Origin: Polynucleobacter sp. MG-5-Ahmo-C2
Lineage (GTDB): Bacteria; Pseudomonadota; Gammaproteobacteria; Burkholderiales; Burkholderiaceae
Direction: 5' to 3'
Assembly (NCBI RefSeq): GCF_018687735.1
Contig: NZ_CP061304.1
Span: 434,001-498,000 of the forward strand
Length of the DNA stretch: 64,000 nt
The notes beneath the pieces are model-generated. The model was not told where the DNA came from and did no database searches. It saw nothing but the letters and a program-made list of their open reading frames with translations. The stretch's first letter is position 1, and each line of letters starts with the position of its first letter. Below are positions 1-8,709 of this stretch, piece after piece. A program made the position numbers and the translations under genes.

Positions 1-829
1 TCGCCGTAGAGGTGAAGATTTAACGGCAGGTAAAACGGCGTTAACTGCAGGAACCTTCTTGCGCCCTCAAGAGTTAGGCGTTGCAGCATCTGCTGGCTTG
101 ACTCACTTAAGTGTTAAGCGTCGCGTTAAGGTGGCAGCATTCTTTACTGGTGATGAGCTATCTCTTCCTGGCGAGCCACTTAAGCCGGGTGGAATTTATA
201 ACTCCAACCGTGACACCCTATTGGCCTGTCTTAAATCACTGGGTTGTGATGCCACTGATTTAGGTATTGTGCCGGATCGACTTGAGGCAACTAAAGCAGC
301 ATTACGTAAGGCCAGCAAAGATCATGATCTGATTATTACGTCCGGTGGTGTATCGGTTGGCGAAGAGGATCACATCAAGCCAGCAGTAACTGCTGAAGGA
401 CGATTGGATTTATGGCAGATTGCTATTAAGCCTGGAAAGCCACTGGCATTTGGTGCAGTTCGCAAATCAGATAAGCCTGAAGATGGTGAGGCCTGGTTTA
501 TTGGTTTGCCGGGCAATCCAGTATCCAGCTTTGTAACTTTCCTGTTATTTGTAAGACCATTCATTCTCAAGCTTCAGGGAAGAAGTAGTAGCCCACCACA
601 GTCTTATTCGATGCGCGCTGATTTTGATTGGTTAAAAGCTGATCGACGCAATGAATTCTTGCGCGTCAAACTCAATAGTAATGGCGGCTTGGATTTATTC
701 CCCAATCAAAGTTCCGGGGTGCTTACAAGTGCATCTTGGGGTGATGGTCTTGTAGATTGCCCGCCAAACCATTCAATCAAAGCTGGCGATCAAGTGAAAT
801 ATATTCCTTTTGATGCTTTGCTTAAATAA
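1..829 (+). CDS. moeA: Molybdopterin molybdotransferase MoeA (5' end outside window)
   Basis: MoeA inserts molybdate into adenylylated molybdopterin, the last step of molybdenum cofactor synthesis. The reading frame is already open at base 2 and the first residues (RRRGEDLTAGKTALTAGT, then LRPQELGV) match the conserved MoeA region before the molybdopterin-binding domain, so the TTG at 59 is not the start. About 275 residues are visible; roughly the first third of a usual 400-residue protein is missing. The GGVSVGEEDHIK motif (bases about 340-375) and the GLPGNPVSSFVTF motif are typical of the MoCF-binding domain, and the C-terminal beta domain follows. It is 18 bases ahead of moaD in the same direction, so co-transcription is likely. 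Confidence 0.95.
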   Translation, partial: RRRGEDLTAGKTALTAGTFLRPQELGVAASAGLTHLSVKRRVKVAAFFTGDELSLPGEPLKPGGIYNSNRDTLLACLKSLGCDATDLGIVPDRLEATKAALRKASKDHDLIITSGGVSVGEEDHIKPAVTAEGRLDLWQIAIKPGKPLAFGAVRKSDKPEDGEAWFIGLPGNPVSSFVTFLLFVRPFILKLQGRSSSPPQSYSMRADFDWLKADRRNEFLRVKLNSNGGLDLFPNQSSGVLTSASWGDGLVDCPPNHSIKAGDQVKYIPFDALLK

Positions 830-847
830 TCGGTTTACGATTGCCTC

Positions 848-1105
848 ATGAAACTCGAATTACGATTCTTTGCCTCTTTGCGTGAAGCTCTTGGAGTTTC
901 TCAAGAGAGTATTGTCACGCCTGATAGCGTCAAAACGATTGCCGATCTCAGGGTTCACTTAATAGAGCGTGGCAATCCTTGGGCTGAAGTATTAGCACAG
1001 AGCAAAGTATTACGCTGTGCTCTGAATCAGGTTATGGTTGATGCAAGCACGCCTCTCATAGACAATGCAGAAGTTGCGTTCTTTCCGCCAGTGACTGGGG
1101 GCTAA
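848..1105 (+). CDS. moaD: Molybdopterin synthase sulfur carrier subunit MoaD
   Basis: Small ubiquitin-like sulfur carrier (85 aa). Its C-terminal glycine is thiocarboxylated and donates sulfur to precursor Z within molybdopterin synthase. The protein ends in VTGG, the diagnostic Gly-Gly tail, and starts with the beta-grasp strand MKLELRFFASLREALG. The length is normal. It sits one base before moaE, the partner subunit, which supports translational coupling. Identification is firm from the tail, size and neighbour. Confidence 0.94.
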   Translation: MKLELRFFASLREALGVSQESIVTPDSVKTIADLRVHLIERGNPWAEVLAQSKVLRCALNQVMVDASTPLIDNAEVAFFPPVTGG

Positions 1106-1106
1106 T

Positions 1107-1562
1107 ATGCCAATCCGAATTCAAGAGGCAGATTTTGATGTTAGCGCTGAAATAGCAGCGCTACGTAAAGGTGATCCAAGAGTTGGTGCAGTGGTAACTT
1201 TTTTGGGCGCCGTGCGTGATATGAATGACGGTAGTCATGTAAAGGAGATGACTCTCGAGCATTATCCCGGCATGACTGAGAAAGCTTTGCAAGAAATTCT
1301 AGATCAAGCAAAGGCTCGTTGGGATATCTACCAGACTTTGGTGATTCATAGAGTTGGCCCATTGCTACCTGAAGATCAAATTGTTTTAGTGGTGGTAACC
1401 AGCGCTCATAGAGGCGAAGCATTCGCAGCGTGTGAGTTCATCATGGACTATCTCAAAACTGCAGCCCCATTCTGGAAAAAAGAAAACACCTCTGATGGCG
1501 CTCGCTGGGTTGATGCCCGCGTGACTGACGATGCTGCAATGGCGCGTTGGGCAAAGAAGTAA
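1107..1562 (+). CDS. moaE: Molybdopterin synthase catalytic subunit MoaE
   Basis: Large subunit of molybdopterin synthase (151 aa), which transfers two sulfurs from MoaD to precursor Z. Recognisable features are FLGAVRDMN near residue 33, the VIHRVGPLLPEDQIVLV strand, the HRGEAFAACEFIMDYLK segment and the catalytic lysine region FWKKENTSDGARWVDA near residues 122-137. It directly follows moaD and ends the operon; the next gene is convergent with a 2-base gap. Confidence 0.95.
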   Translation: MPIRIQEADFDVSAEIAALRKGDPRVGAVVTFLGAVRDMNDGSHVKEMTLEHYPGMTEKALQEILDQAKARWDIYQTLVIHRVGPLLPEDQIVLVVVTSAHRGEAFAACEFIMDYLKTAAPFWKKENTSDGARWVDARVTDDAAMARWAKK

Positions 1563-1564
1563 AT

Positions 1565-1810
1565 TTAACTACTTTTAAAAAATCCCAACTTCGCAGATCT
1601 GGGTAGCTGCTTTAATTTTGCTTCTGCTTTGGATGCCTCTGATCGATCTGGGTGCTCTTGGCTTGCTAAAAGGACAACTGGTCTTCGAGATCTCGTATAG
1701 CGAGCACCTTGCCCTGAATTATGGGCTTCTAGGCGATGTTCTAGTCGGTTAGTAATGCCGGCATAGTAAGTGCCATCAGCGCATTCGAGGAGGTAAACAA
1801 GCCAGGACAA
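1565..1810 (-). CDS. GIY-YIG nuclease-fold small protein
   Basis: An 81-residue single-domain protein with the compact GIY-YIG fold seen in UhbA/YhbQ-type proteins. The first motif appears as VYLLECADGTYYAGIT, followed by RLEAHNSGQGARYTRSRRPV, with the conserved Arg of the catalytic helix and a Glu (SEASKAEAKLKQL) downstream. Members are thought to be structure-specific endonucleases acting on DNA, but the cellular role is poorly known. It is convergent with moaE, and its start lies just before the clpB promoter region. Confidence 0.85.
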   Translation of the reverse strand: MSWLVYLLECADGTYYAGITNRLEHRLEAHNSGQGARYTRSRRPVVLLASQEHPDRSEASKAEAKLKQLPRSAKLGFFKSS

Positions 1811-1848
1811 AGTGGGGGTAAATTCGCTTAAAAAGAGGGTGTAAAAGC

Positions 1849-1876
1849 CTTGAAATCTGTCATATTGCCCTTATAT
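1849..1876 (+). promoter_or_regulatory. Sigma-32 (heat-shock) type promoter of clpB
   Basis: CTTGAAA at 1849-1855 and CCCTTATAT at 1868-1876 are separated by 12 bases. The published sigma-32 consensus is CTTGAAA, 11-16 bases, CCCCATNT, so the -35 is perfect and the -10 close. It ends 28 bases before the clpB start, leaving a short leader with GGAG at 1894-1897. Heat-shock control of clpB is well established in proteobacteria; here it is inferred from sequence. Confidence 0.8.
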
Positions 1877-1904
1877 TCTATAGATAGATATATGGAGTGC
1901 AAAA

Positions 1905-4508
1905 ATGAGAATAGATAAGTTAACAACTAAATTTCAAGAGGCCTTAAGTGAGGCCCAAAGTATCGCTTTAGCCAAAGACAATCAGTATATTGAGCCGGCC
2001 CATGTATTGCTGGCGATGTTGCGTGATTCTGACGGCGCTGCTAAGAGTTTATTAACCCGCGCCGGCGTGAATGTCTTGGGCCTCGAAAAAGGTCTTGAGA
2101 AGATCATTGGTAATTTGCCTGAAGTGCAGGGCACGAGTGGTGAGGTTCAGGTTGGCCGTGATCTCAGTAACTGGCTTAACCTATGTGAAAAAGAAGCCAA
2201 CAAACGTAACGATCAATTTATCGCTGGCGAGTTATTTCTGCTGGTGGTGGCTGATGACAAAGGCGAGCTTGGGAAGCTAGCTCGTGAAAATGGTTTAAAT
2301 CGTAAATCGTTAGAAGCGGCTATTGATTTAGTGCGTGGAGGGGAATCAGTGAATACTGCAGATGCCGAGGGTCAACGTGAAGCCCTTAAGAAATACACCA
2401 TCGATTTAACTGAGCGCGCTCGTATGGGTAAGCTAGATCCGGTGATTGGTCGTGACGATGAGATTCGTCGCACCATTCAGATCTTGCAGCGTCGCGGCAA
2501 GAATAACCCTGTCTTGATTGGTGAGCCAGGCGTCGGCAAGACCGCTATTGTTGAAGGTTTAGCTCAGCGCATTGTGAATGGTGAAGTCCCTGAGACTCTC
2601 AAGAACAAGCGTGTCCTGGTCTTGGATATGGCATTGCTATTGGCCGGCGCCAAGTATCGCGGCGAGTTTGAAGAGCGCTTGAAAGCTGTTCTGAGTGATG
2701 TTGCTAAAGATGAAGGTCAAACCATCATCTTTATCGATGAAATTCATACAATGGTGGGTGCTGGCAAAGGTGATGGCGCGATGGATGCTGGCAATATGCT
2801 AAAGCCAGCCTTGGCTCGCGGAGAATTGCATTGTATCGGCGCAACCACTCTAGATGAATATCGCAAGTACATTGAAAAAGATGCTGCACTAGAGCGCCGC
2901 TTCCAAAAAGTGATGGTCGAAGAGCCAAGCGTTGAAGCAACAATTGCTATCTTGCGCGGTTTGCAAGAGCGCTATGAGCTTCACCATGGTATTGAGATTA
3001 CCGATCCAGCGATTGTGGCTGCAGCGGAGCTATCACACCGTTACATTACTGACCGCTTCTTGCCAGACAAGGCAATCGACTTAATTGACGAGGCTGGTTC
3101 ACGTATCCGGATGGAGATTGATTCCAAGCCAGAGGTAATGGATAAATTAGAGCGTCGCCTCATCCAACTCAAGATTGAGCGTGAAGCAGTGAAGAAAGAA
3201 AAAGACGAGGCTTCTCAAAAACGGCTTGGCCTCATTGAAGATGAGATCAAGCGTCTTGGCGCCGAATATGCTGACTTAGAGGAAATCTGGAAGGCTGAGA
3301 AGGGTGCCGTATTGGGTGCTGCCAATCTGAAAGAAGAGATTGAAAAAGTTCGTGCTGATATCGCTAAGCTGCAACGCGAGGGTAAGTTGGAGAAAGTTGC
3401 TGAATTGCAGTATGGAAAATTGCCAGAACTTGAAGCTAAGCTCAAATCTGCTGCTGCAGCTGAAGCTAAAGGCAATAAAGATGGCGTTGTAAAGAATAAG
3501 CTTTTACGTACCCAAGTTGGCGCAGAGGAAATCGCTGAAGTGGTATCTCGCGCTACTGGTATTCCGGTATCGAAGATGATGCAGGGCGAACGCGACAAAC
3601 TTCTCAAGATGGAAGAGTTGTTGCATAAGCGTGTGGTTGGTCAGGAAGAAGCTATTCGTGCAGTATCAGATGCCATCCGTCGCTCCCGTGCTGGTTTGGC
3701 TGAAGAGAATCGTCCTTATGGATCCTTCTTATTCCTGGGGCCTACAGGTGTCGGTAAAACTGAGCTGTGCAAAGCATTGGCTGGTTTCTTGTTTGATAGT
3801 GAAGACCATCTGATTCGCATTGATATGAGTGAGTTCATGGAAAAGCATAGCGTTGCGCGTTTGATTGGTGCGCCTCCGGGTTATGTGGGTTATGAAGAGG
3901 GCGGTTACTTAACCGAGCAAGTTCGTCGCCACCCTTACAGCGTGATTCTCTTTGACGAAATCGAAAAGGCGCACCCTGATGTCTTTAACGTCCTCTTGCA
4001 AGTGTTGGATGATGGTCGCTTAACCGATGGTCAAGGTCGAACTGTGGACTTTAAAAACACCGTGATTGTGATGACTAGTAATATTGGCTCGCATTTGATT
4101 CAGTCGATGACTGATAAGAAGCAGTCTGAAATCAAAGACGCTGTATTTGAAGAGTTGAAGAATCACTTCCGTCCAGAGTTCTTAAATCGTATCGATGAGA
4201 TTGTGGTATTCCATGGCTTAGATAAGGGCAATATCGCCAATATTGCGAAGATCTTGCTGAAAAACCTCTCCGATCGTTTGGCAAAAGTGGATATGCAGCT
4301 TGAGGTAAGCGATGCAGCCTTGAGTAAGATTGCTGAAGTCGGCTTTGATCCTGTTTTTGGGGCAAGGCCGCTCAAGCGCGCTATCCAGCAGCACATCGAG
4401 AACCCAGTCTCCAAGATGATTTTGGAGGGTAAGTTCGGACCTAAGGATGTAGTGCCTGTTGACGTGGATAAAAAAGGTGACTTTAGTTTCACACGTCAGG
4501 TTCACTAG
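1905..4508 (+). CDS. clpB: ATP-dependent protein disaggregase ClpB
   Basis: Hexameric AAA+ chaperone (867 aa, normal length) that works with DnaK to rescue aggregated proteins. Domains in order: Clp N domain (about 1-145), first AAA+ module with Walker A GEPGVGKT near residue 206 and Walker B IIFIDEIH, the long middle-domain coiled coil (about 400-525, rich in Glu/Lys), then the second AAA+ module with GPTGVGKT near 612, [11 protein letters not shown] and sensor 2 GARPLKRAI. The ATG at 1905 has a GGAG seven bases upstream and the N domain begins directly. A second initiation site lies in frame at codon 149. It is controlled by the sigma-32-like promoter at 1849-1876 and is probably monocistronic. 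Confidence 0.98.
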   Translation: MRIDKLTTKFQEALSEAQSIALAKDNQYIEPAHVLLAMLRDSDGAAKSLLTRAGVNVLGLEKGLEKIIGNLPEVQGTSGEVQVGRDLSNWLNLCEKEANKRNDQFIAGELFLLVVADDKGELGKLARENGLNRKSLEAAIDLVRGGESVNTADAEGQREALKKYTIDLTERARMGKLDPVIGRDDEIRRTIQILQRRGKNNPVLIGEPGVGKTAIVEGLAQRIVNGEVPETLKNKRVLVLDMALLLAGAKYRGEFEERLKAVLSDVAKDEGQTIIFIDEIHTMVGAGKGDGAMDAGNMLKPALARGELHCIGATTLDEYRKYIEKDAALERRFQKVMVEEPSVEATIAILRGLQERYELHHGIEITDPAIVAAAELSHRYITDRFLPDKAIDLIDEAGSRIRMEIDSKPEVMDKLERRLIQLKIEREAVKKEKDEASQKRLGLIEDEIKRLGAEYADLEEIWKAEKGAVLGAANLKEEIEKVRADIAKLQREGKLEKVAELQYGKLPELEAKLKSAAAAEAKGNKDGVVKNKLLRTQVGAEEIAEVVSRATGIPVSKMMQGERDKLLKMEELLHKRVVGQEEAIRAVSDAIRRSRAGLAEENRPYGSFLFLGPTGVGKTELCKALAGFLFDSEDHLIRIDMSEFMEKHSVARLIGAPPGYVGYEEGGYLTEQVRRHPYSVILFDEIEKAHPDVFNVLLQVLDDGRLTDGQGRTVDFKNTVIVMTSNIGSHLIQSMTDKKQSEIKDAVFEELKNHFRPEFLNRIDEIVVFHGLDKGNIANIAKILLKNLSDRLAKVDMQLEVSDAALSKIAEVGFDPVFGARPLKRAIQQHIENPVSKMILEGKFGPKDVVPVDVDKKGDFSFTRQVH
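2337..2351 (+). promoter_or_regulatory. Internal ribosome binding site and GTG start within clpB
   Basis: GGAGGGG at 2337-2343 precedes an in-frame GTG at 2349 by five bases. That codon is residue 149 of ClpB, in the context GGESVN. E. coli ClpB is known to initiate a second, N-domain-less form at a GUG for Val149 in the same local context. The strong Shine-Dalgarno sequence here suggests the same dual-isoform arrangement. Confidence 0.7.
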
Positions 4509-4540
4509 TTAGCAGCTAAGTAGTAATAAAAGGTAGTTCA

Positions 4541-4556
4541 GCAGGAATATTCCTGC
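4541..4556. repeat. Perfect 16-bp palindrome between clpB and the MFS gene
   Basis: GCAGGAATATTCCTGC is fully self-complementary and ends 17 bases before the MFS start codon. There is no T-tract on either side, so it is a poor intrinsic terminator. It could be an operator for the transporter gene or a hairpin protecting the clpB transcript end. Nothing in the sequence decides between these. Confidence 0.5.
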
Positions 4557-4573
4557 ACCAGTAAACTCGGAAC

Positions 4574-5812
4574 ATGACTGTTGCGCTCACTAGTAGGCGT
4601 GCCAGTGATGTCCGGGTTATTGGTCTCATTAGCCTAGCTCACGGTAGCTCCCACTTCTTTCACTTAATTCTGCCACCCATGTTTCCATGGTTAAAGGCGG
4701 AGTTTGGCTTTAATTACGCTGAGCTCGGTTTACTCATGACCATCTTCTTTGTGGTCTCTTGCCTTGTGCAGGCAGGCTCTGGATTTTTGGTTGATCGGAT
4801 TGGTGCTCGCCCTGTTTTGTTTGCTGGAGTTGGTTTGCTTGCCTTGGCAGCTCTGACTTATTCTCAAAGTAATGGGTATGCCATGCTAGTTTTGGGTGCC
4901 ATGATTGCCGGTTGCGGCAACGGAGTTTTTCATCCAGTAGATTACACGCTCATTAACCACAAAATTTCTCCAGCTAATTTGCCTTATGCCTATTCCATTC
5001 ATGGGGTAACAGGCTATTTGGGTTGGGCAGCAGCGCCAGCCTTTATGGTTGCCATCACCACCTTATTTGATTGGCGTTTTGCTTTCTTGGCTGCAGCAAT
5101 ACTCGAAGCCCTCATTCTCTTGACGCTTTGGATTGGTCGAGCACGCTTGGTGGATGACGTTCAAGCAAGACGAAAAGAGACAGAAACCCATCATGCTGCC
5201 AACAATCCAAGCGGCACACCGATGAGTACTTTTGGGTTTATGAAATTACCAGCAGTTTGGCTTTGCTGGATTTTCTTTTTCTTCAGCATGGCGGCAACTA
5301 CTGGATTGCAGTCATTTGCACCGACTGCACTCTTCAAAATTTATGACCTTGCTGTGAGTTCAGGTAACTACTATTTAACTTTAATGTCTATGGGTGGAGC
5401 AGGAGGGATGTTGCTCGGGGGTTATCTTGCTACGCGCCTGAAGGTGCCGGAGCGCATCATTACCATCTGCTTTACCGTCAATATTGTGATGGGGCTTCTC
5501 TTGGCAACGGGCTTAGTGCCAGTCGAGATTATTGTGCTGGCCTTTATTGTGATTGGATTGGGCTTGGGGATTGCCGCACCATCACGCGATTTGATAATTC
5601 GCACTGCAACTCCTTCAGGCTCATCAGGAAGGGTCTACGGCATTGTGTATTCAGGTATTGATTTAGGTGCCGCCCTGAGCCCTTTAGTGTTTGGTATCTT
5701 CTTAGATATCGGCTTGCCAAAACTTTTATTTGTGGGCGTTGCTATGCTGCAGCTCATGATTATTTTGTGTGGGTTCAAGGTTTCCACTTTGGGCCAGGCT
5801 AAATCTGCTTGA
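4574..5812 (+). CDS. Major facilitator superfamily transporter
   Basis: A 412-residue polytopic inner-membrane protein with about twelve predicted membrane helices in two halves split by a polar loop (residues about 195-215, RRKETETHHAANN). Helix 2-3 carries the MFS-like signature GFLVDRIGARPVL. The first helices (HGSSHFFHLILPPMFPWLK) resemble the Fsr/YfiU-like exporters. The substrate cannot be told from sequence. It follows clpB with a 65-base gap holding a 16-bp palindrome, so it may have its own control. No partner gene is nearby. Confidence 0.85.
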   Translation: MTVALTSRRASDVRVIGLISLAHGSSHFFHLILPPMFPWLKAEFGFNYAELGLLMTIFFVVSCLVQAGSGFLVDRIGARPVLFAGVGLLALAALTYSQSNGYAMLVLGAMIAGCGNGVFHPVDYTLINHKISPANLPYAYSIHGVTGYLGWAAAPAFMVAITTLFDWRFAFLAAAILEALILLTLWIGRARLVDDVQARRKETETHHAANNPSGTPMSTFGFMKLPAVWLCWIFFFFSMAATTGLQSFAPTALFKIYDLAVSSGNYYLTLMSMGGAGGMLLGGYLATRLKVPERIITICFTVNIVMGLLLATGLVPVEIIVLAFIVIGLGLGIAAPSRDLIIRTATPSGSSGRVYGIVYSGIDLGAALSPLVFGIFLDIGLPKLLFVGVAMLQLMIILCGFKVSTLGQAKSA

Positions 5813-5822
5813 TCCCCCATTT

Positions 5823-5866
5823 CTTTTCATAATATGAAAAGTCATTACACTGCGTAAAATGCAGTG
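5823..5866. repeat. Two consecutive inverted repeats upstream of aceA
   Basis: CTTTTCATA and TATGAAAAG (5823-5831 and 5833-5841) form a perfect 9-bp repeat around one base. Six bases later CACTGC and GCAGTG (5848-5853, 5861-5866) form a second perfect repeat around seven bases. The 278-base gap 5813-6090 is otherwise AT-rich and has no recognisable gene. The repeats may mark the end of the MFS transcript or bind a regulator; no T-tract follows either. Confidence 0.4.
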
Positions 5867-6027
5867 CAGTACCCTTCGCTCGATCTCATTCCATTTAATG
5901 ATTCAATATTTCACATGATAAAAATTATTACTTAAGTCATTGTTTTTGAATAACTAATTATTTTTATAAATTCCTGTAATTGGCCTTGCTCGCATTCACT
6001 AATTGTCTAAACTCTTATATAAGACAT

Positions 6028-6044
6028 AAGACTTTACGAGTCTT
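6028..6044 (+). repeat. Small hairpin in the aceA leader
   Basis: AAGACT, five bases (TTACG), then AGTCTT is a perfect 6-bp stem located 46 bases before the aceA start. It is flanked by related AGACT/AGTCT words and by the palindrome CTTATATAAG at 6013-6022. This could be a leader structure or an operator. Confidence 0.4.
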
Positions 6045-6090
6045 AAGAGTCTAAAAATTTGAAGTACTTGTTTAACTTAGGGAGAAAAAC

Positions 6091-7389
6091 ATGGCAGACC
6101 GCAAAGCAGAAATCGCAGCACTACAAAAAGATTGGGATAGCAATCCACGTTGGAAAGGTATTACGCGTGGATACACGGCAGAAGATGTTGTCCGTTTGCG
6201 CGGCTCATTAAAGATTGAGCACACTCTAGCGAAGCATGGTGCGGAGCGTCTCTGGGAATTGGTAAACAATGAAGCTTACGTTAATTGCTTAGGCGCCTTG
6301 ACCGGCGGTCAGGCAATGCAGCAAGTGAAGGCTGGCATTCAGGCAATCTACTTGTCTGGATGGCAAGTGGCGGCAGACGGCAACTCTTACGCAGCTATGT
6401 ATCCAGATCAATCTTTGTACCCTGTGGATTCAGTTCCAAAAATGGTTGAGCGTATCAACAACTCTTTCCAGCGCGCTGATGAAATTCAGACTGCTAAGGG
6501 TATTAACAAGGGTGACGCGGGTCACATCGAATACTTCGCTCCAATCGTTGCTGATGCTGAAGCTGGTTTCGGTGGCGTATTGAACGCATTCGAATTAAGT
6601 AAGGCATTGATTAAGCAGGGTGCTGCAGGCGTTCACTTCGAAGACCAGCTGTCTTCAGTGAAGAAGTGTGGTCACTTGGGTGGCAAGGTATTGTTGCCGA
6701 CTACTGAGTCTGTGCAAAAATTAATCTCTGCACGTTTAGCTGCTGACGTCATGGGCGTTCCAACCATCATCTTGGCTCGTACCGATGCTGAAGCTGCTGA
6801 CTTATTGACTTCTGACTACGATGAAAATGACAAGCCATTCTTGACAGGCGAGCGAACTCCAGAAGGCTTTTACAAAACCCGTAAGGGCTTGGATCAAGCA
6901 ATTTCGCGTGGCTTGGCATACGCAGCTTACGCTGATATGGTTTGGTGCGAAACAGGTACGCCTGATCTCGACTTTGCTCGTAAATTTGCTGAAGCAATTC
7001 GTGCGAAATTCCCAGGCAAGATGTTGGCTTACAACTGCTCACCATCTTTTAACTGGAAGAAAAACTTGGATGATGCAACGATTGCGAAGTTCCAGCGTGA
7101 ATTGGGTGCGATGGGTTACAAATATCAATTTATTACCCTCGCTGGTATTCACTCTATGTGGTACAACATGTTCGACTTGGCGCAAGACTACTCTCAGCGT
7201 GGCATGACTGCATACGTTGAGAAAGTTCAAGAGCCGGAGTTTGCTGCGCGTGATCGTGGCTACACTTTTGTTTCACATCAGCAAGAAGTTGGTACTGGTT
7301 ACTTCGATGACGTTACTACGGTAATTCAAGGTGGAAAGTCTTCTGTAACCGCATTGACTGGTTCAACTGAAGAAGAGCAGTTCCACTAA
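6091..7389 (+). CDS. aceA: Isocitrate lyase
   Basis: Cleaves isocitrate to glyoxylate and succinate, the first glyoxylate-shunt step that lets cells grow on acetate, fatty acids or PHB-derived acetyl units. The 432 residues carry the catalytic-loop signature KKCGHLGGK near residue 191, the [11 protein letters not shown] metal-binding segment and the [11 protein letters not shown] active-site motif near residue 312. The ATG at 6091 follows a strong AGGGAG (6079-6084). No malate synthase is adjacent. The gene stands alone between a long AT-rich upstream region with inverted repeats and a good terminator, so it is probably separately controlled. Confidence 0.97.
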   Translation: MADRKAEIAALQKDWDSNPRWKGITRGYTAEDVVRLRGSLKIEHTLAKHGAERLWELVNNEAYVNCLGALTGGQAMQQVKAGIQAIYLSGWQVAADGNSYAAMYPDQSLYPVDSVPKMVERINNSFQRADEIQTAKGINKGDAGHIEYFAPIVADAEAGFGGVLNAFELSKALIKQGAAGVHFEDQLSSVKKCGHLGGKVLLPTTESVQKLISARLAADVMGVPTIILARTDAEAADLLTSDYDENDKPFLTGERTPEGFYKTRKGLDQAISRGLAYAAYADMVWCETGTPDLDFARKFAEAIRAKFPGKMLAYNCSPSFNWKKNLDDATIAKFQRELGAMGYKYQFITLAGIHSMWYNMFDLAQDYSQRGMTAYVEKVQEPEFAARDRGYTFVSHQQEVGTGYFDDVTTVIQGGKSSVTALTGSTEEEQFH

Positions 7390-7441
7390 TTTTTGGTAGA
7401 TCCCTAAGTAGTGCGTAGTAGCAGTAGATTTCATTGCTGCC

Positions 7442-7486
7442 ACGGCATCTAAATTACCTCACAAGGGTGACTTAGATGCCGTTTTC
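7442..7486 (+). terminator. Rho-independent terminator after aceA
   Basis: ACGGCATCTAA (7442-7452) pairs perfectly with TTAGATGCCGT (7472-7482) around a 19-base loop that itself holds a short stem, and TTTTC follows. It lies 53 bases after the aceA stop and just before the HIT gene. Confidence 0.85.
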
Positions 7487-7501
7487 GTATACATTGTTCC
7501 C

Positions 7502-7942
7502 ATGGCAAATTGCACACTTTGTAAAGAAGATATTAAGCCCGAAGAGGGCCAGTTAATTTGGCGTGGAGACGACTGCAGAATCATGCTTGTAAATGATTCT
7601 GACCTACCTGGTTTTTGTAGAGTCATTTGGAATCAGCATGTCGTCGAAATGACTGATTTGACTTACAGTGAGCGTGAGCACCTGATGACTCTCGTATTTG
7701 CTGTCGAAGAAACCATGCGTCACGTTATGCATCCCGACAAAATCAATGTAGCTTCTTTAGGCAACATGGTTTCCCACATTCACTGGCATATTATTCCGAG
7801 GTATAAGGATGATGCTTTTTTCCCAGGAACTGCTTGGTCTAAGAGAACTCAAGAAACCCCTGAAGCCGTATTAGTGTTCCGCAAGCAAAAAATGACTGAG
7901 TTATCGAGTGCCATCAAAGCTGCAATCGCAGGGCTGGCCTAG
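7502..7942 (+). CDS. HIT family nucleotide-binding protein
   Basis: A 146-residue histidine-triad protein. The active-site triad is HIHWHII near residue 93, followed by PRYKDDAFFPG. The N terminus has CTLC plus a further Cys-containing segment, like zinc-binding HIT family diadenosine-tetraphosphate hydrolase relatives. Family members hydrolyse nucleoside phosphoramidates or dinucleotides; the substrate here is not known. It follows the aceA terminator directly, so its promoter must overlap that hairpin or expression relies on read-through. An AT-rich 7-bp hairpin (AAATAAA, TG, TTTATTT, near 7963-7978) with a T-run follows and may end transcription. Confidence 0.9.
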   Translation: MANCTLCKEDIKPEEGQLIWRGDDCRIMLVNDSDLPGFCRVIWNQHVVEMTDLTYSEREHLMTLVFAVEETMRHVMHPDKINVASLGNMVSHIHWHIIPRYKDDAFFPGTAWSKRTQETPEAVLVFRKQKMTELSSAIKAAIAGLA

Positions 7943-8024
7943 CCAAGGCAGATAATCACATTTAAATAAATGTTTATTTTTTGAAATAAATATATTTTTT
8001 CGATATAAAAGTTATTTTTGAAAG

Positions 8025-8052
8025 TATTCGCTTATTAGCCCTGAGGCGAATA
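8025..8052. promoter_or_regulatory. Inverted repeat ahead of the winged-helix gene (candidate operator)
   Basis: TATTCGC (8025-8031) and GCGAATA (8046-8052) form a perfect 7-bp inverted repeat around 14 bases, ending 10 bases before the start of a DNA-binding protein gene. The position is what an autoregulatory site would have. The preceding 7960-8020 stretch is strikingly AT-rich and may hold the promoter. Confidence 0.45.
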
Positions 8053-8062
8053 TAGTCGAGAG

Positions 8063-8404
8063 ATGTCTCCATCTTGCTTCAAATTTCTACAGTTTTCCAC
8101 CTCTAGACGGCGCATTAATAAGCGCTACAAGCTTGCCGACCAGAAAGAGGTAATGGTCTTAGAGGCCGTCCTGGCGGCCCATTCTGAAAAGGTGGACTTC
8201 TCAGTACTGGACTTAATCCTACTTAATGAGATTGCATCTCAGGCTACTTTGCATTCGGTCATGAATCACCTCATTACAAAAAAGTTGATTAAGTCTGAAG
8301 TATCAAAAGAGGACCGCAGACGAAAGTATGTCGTTCCAACAAAGTTAGCCCTTGAATGGCTGCAAGACTCTGCTGATTTACTGTGTTCGGCCGCTAAGAA
8401 ATGA
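8063..8404 (+). CDS. MarR-like winged-helix DNA-binding protein
   Basis: A 113-residue basic protein. Residues about 50-105 look like a winged helix-turn-helix: the segment LLNEIASQATLHSVMNHL is a plausible helix-turn-helix, ITKKLIKSEVSKEDRRRKYV the wing with the Asp-Arg-Arg typical of MarR proteins, and PTKLALEWLQ a closing helix. It is shorter than most MarR regulators and has an unusual basic N terminus (STSRRRINKRYK). It overlaps the next gene by four bases (ATGA), which indicates translational coupling. Function is inferred only; the target may be its own promoter (repeat at 8025-8052). Confidence 0.65.
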   Translation: MSPSCFKFLQFSTSRRRINKRYKLADQKEVMVLEAVLAAHSEKVDFSVLDLILLNEIASQATLHSVMNHLITKKLIKSEVSKEDRRRKYVVPTKLALEWLQDSADLLCSAAKK

Positions 8405-8709
8405 ATCTCTCTACTCTCCTCAGGACTACATTTGCTATCTCATTGGTGCTTACCTATTGCCCGGTCGTTGATGCTCAAGCAAACAAAGAAAAATCTGTTG
8501 CCTGCTACCAGATTGTCATTAAAGAACCGTTGACGTTTTATGGCAATCCAGGAGATGTATTCACTTTATACGATGGTTCACGCTGGAAGGTTCTGGCCGG
8601 CACTCAATTTGAGTATGTCCCATTACCCTATAAAGATGGACTAATTTGTCCGGAATCTGAAAAACTCACCATTGACCGCAAGGTAATGCGCGTTGCAAAA
8701 CTAAACTAG
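8401..8709 (+). CDS. Small exported protein of unknown function
   Basis: A 102-residue protein with a clear Sec signal peptide (about residues 1-25, hydrophobic TTFAISLVLTYCPVV ending VDA-Q). The mature part is about 77 residues with two cysteines (ACYQ and LICPE), which could form a periplasmic disulfide. I do not recognise the family. Its start overlaps the stop of the winged-helix gene by four bases, so the two are probably made together. It converges on the next gene with a 9-base overlap of the 3' ends. Confidence 0.7.
   Translation: MNLSTLLRTTFAISLVLTYCPVVDAQANKEKSVACYQIVIKEPLTFYGNPGDVFTLYDGSRWKVLAGTQFEYVPLPYKDGLICPESEKLTIDRKVMRVAKLN

Noticed and set aside
59..829. moeA starting at the TTG at 59
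   Set aside because: The frame is open to the window edge and the preceding residues match MoeA, so the start lies outside the window.
3215..3607. 130-residue Ser/Leu-rich frame opposite clpB
   Set aside because: It is antisense to the ClpB coiled coil; the composition is a by-product of the Glu/Lys-rich coding strand.
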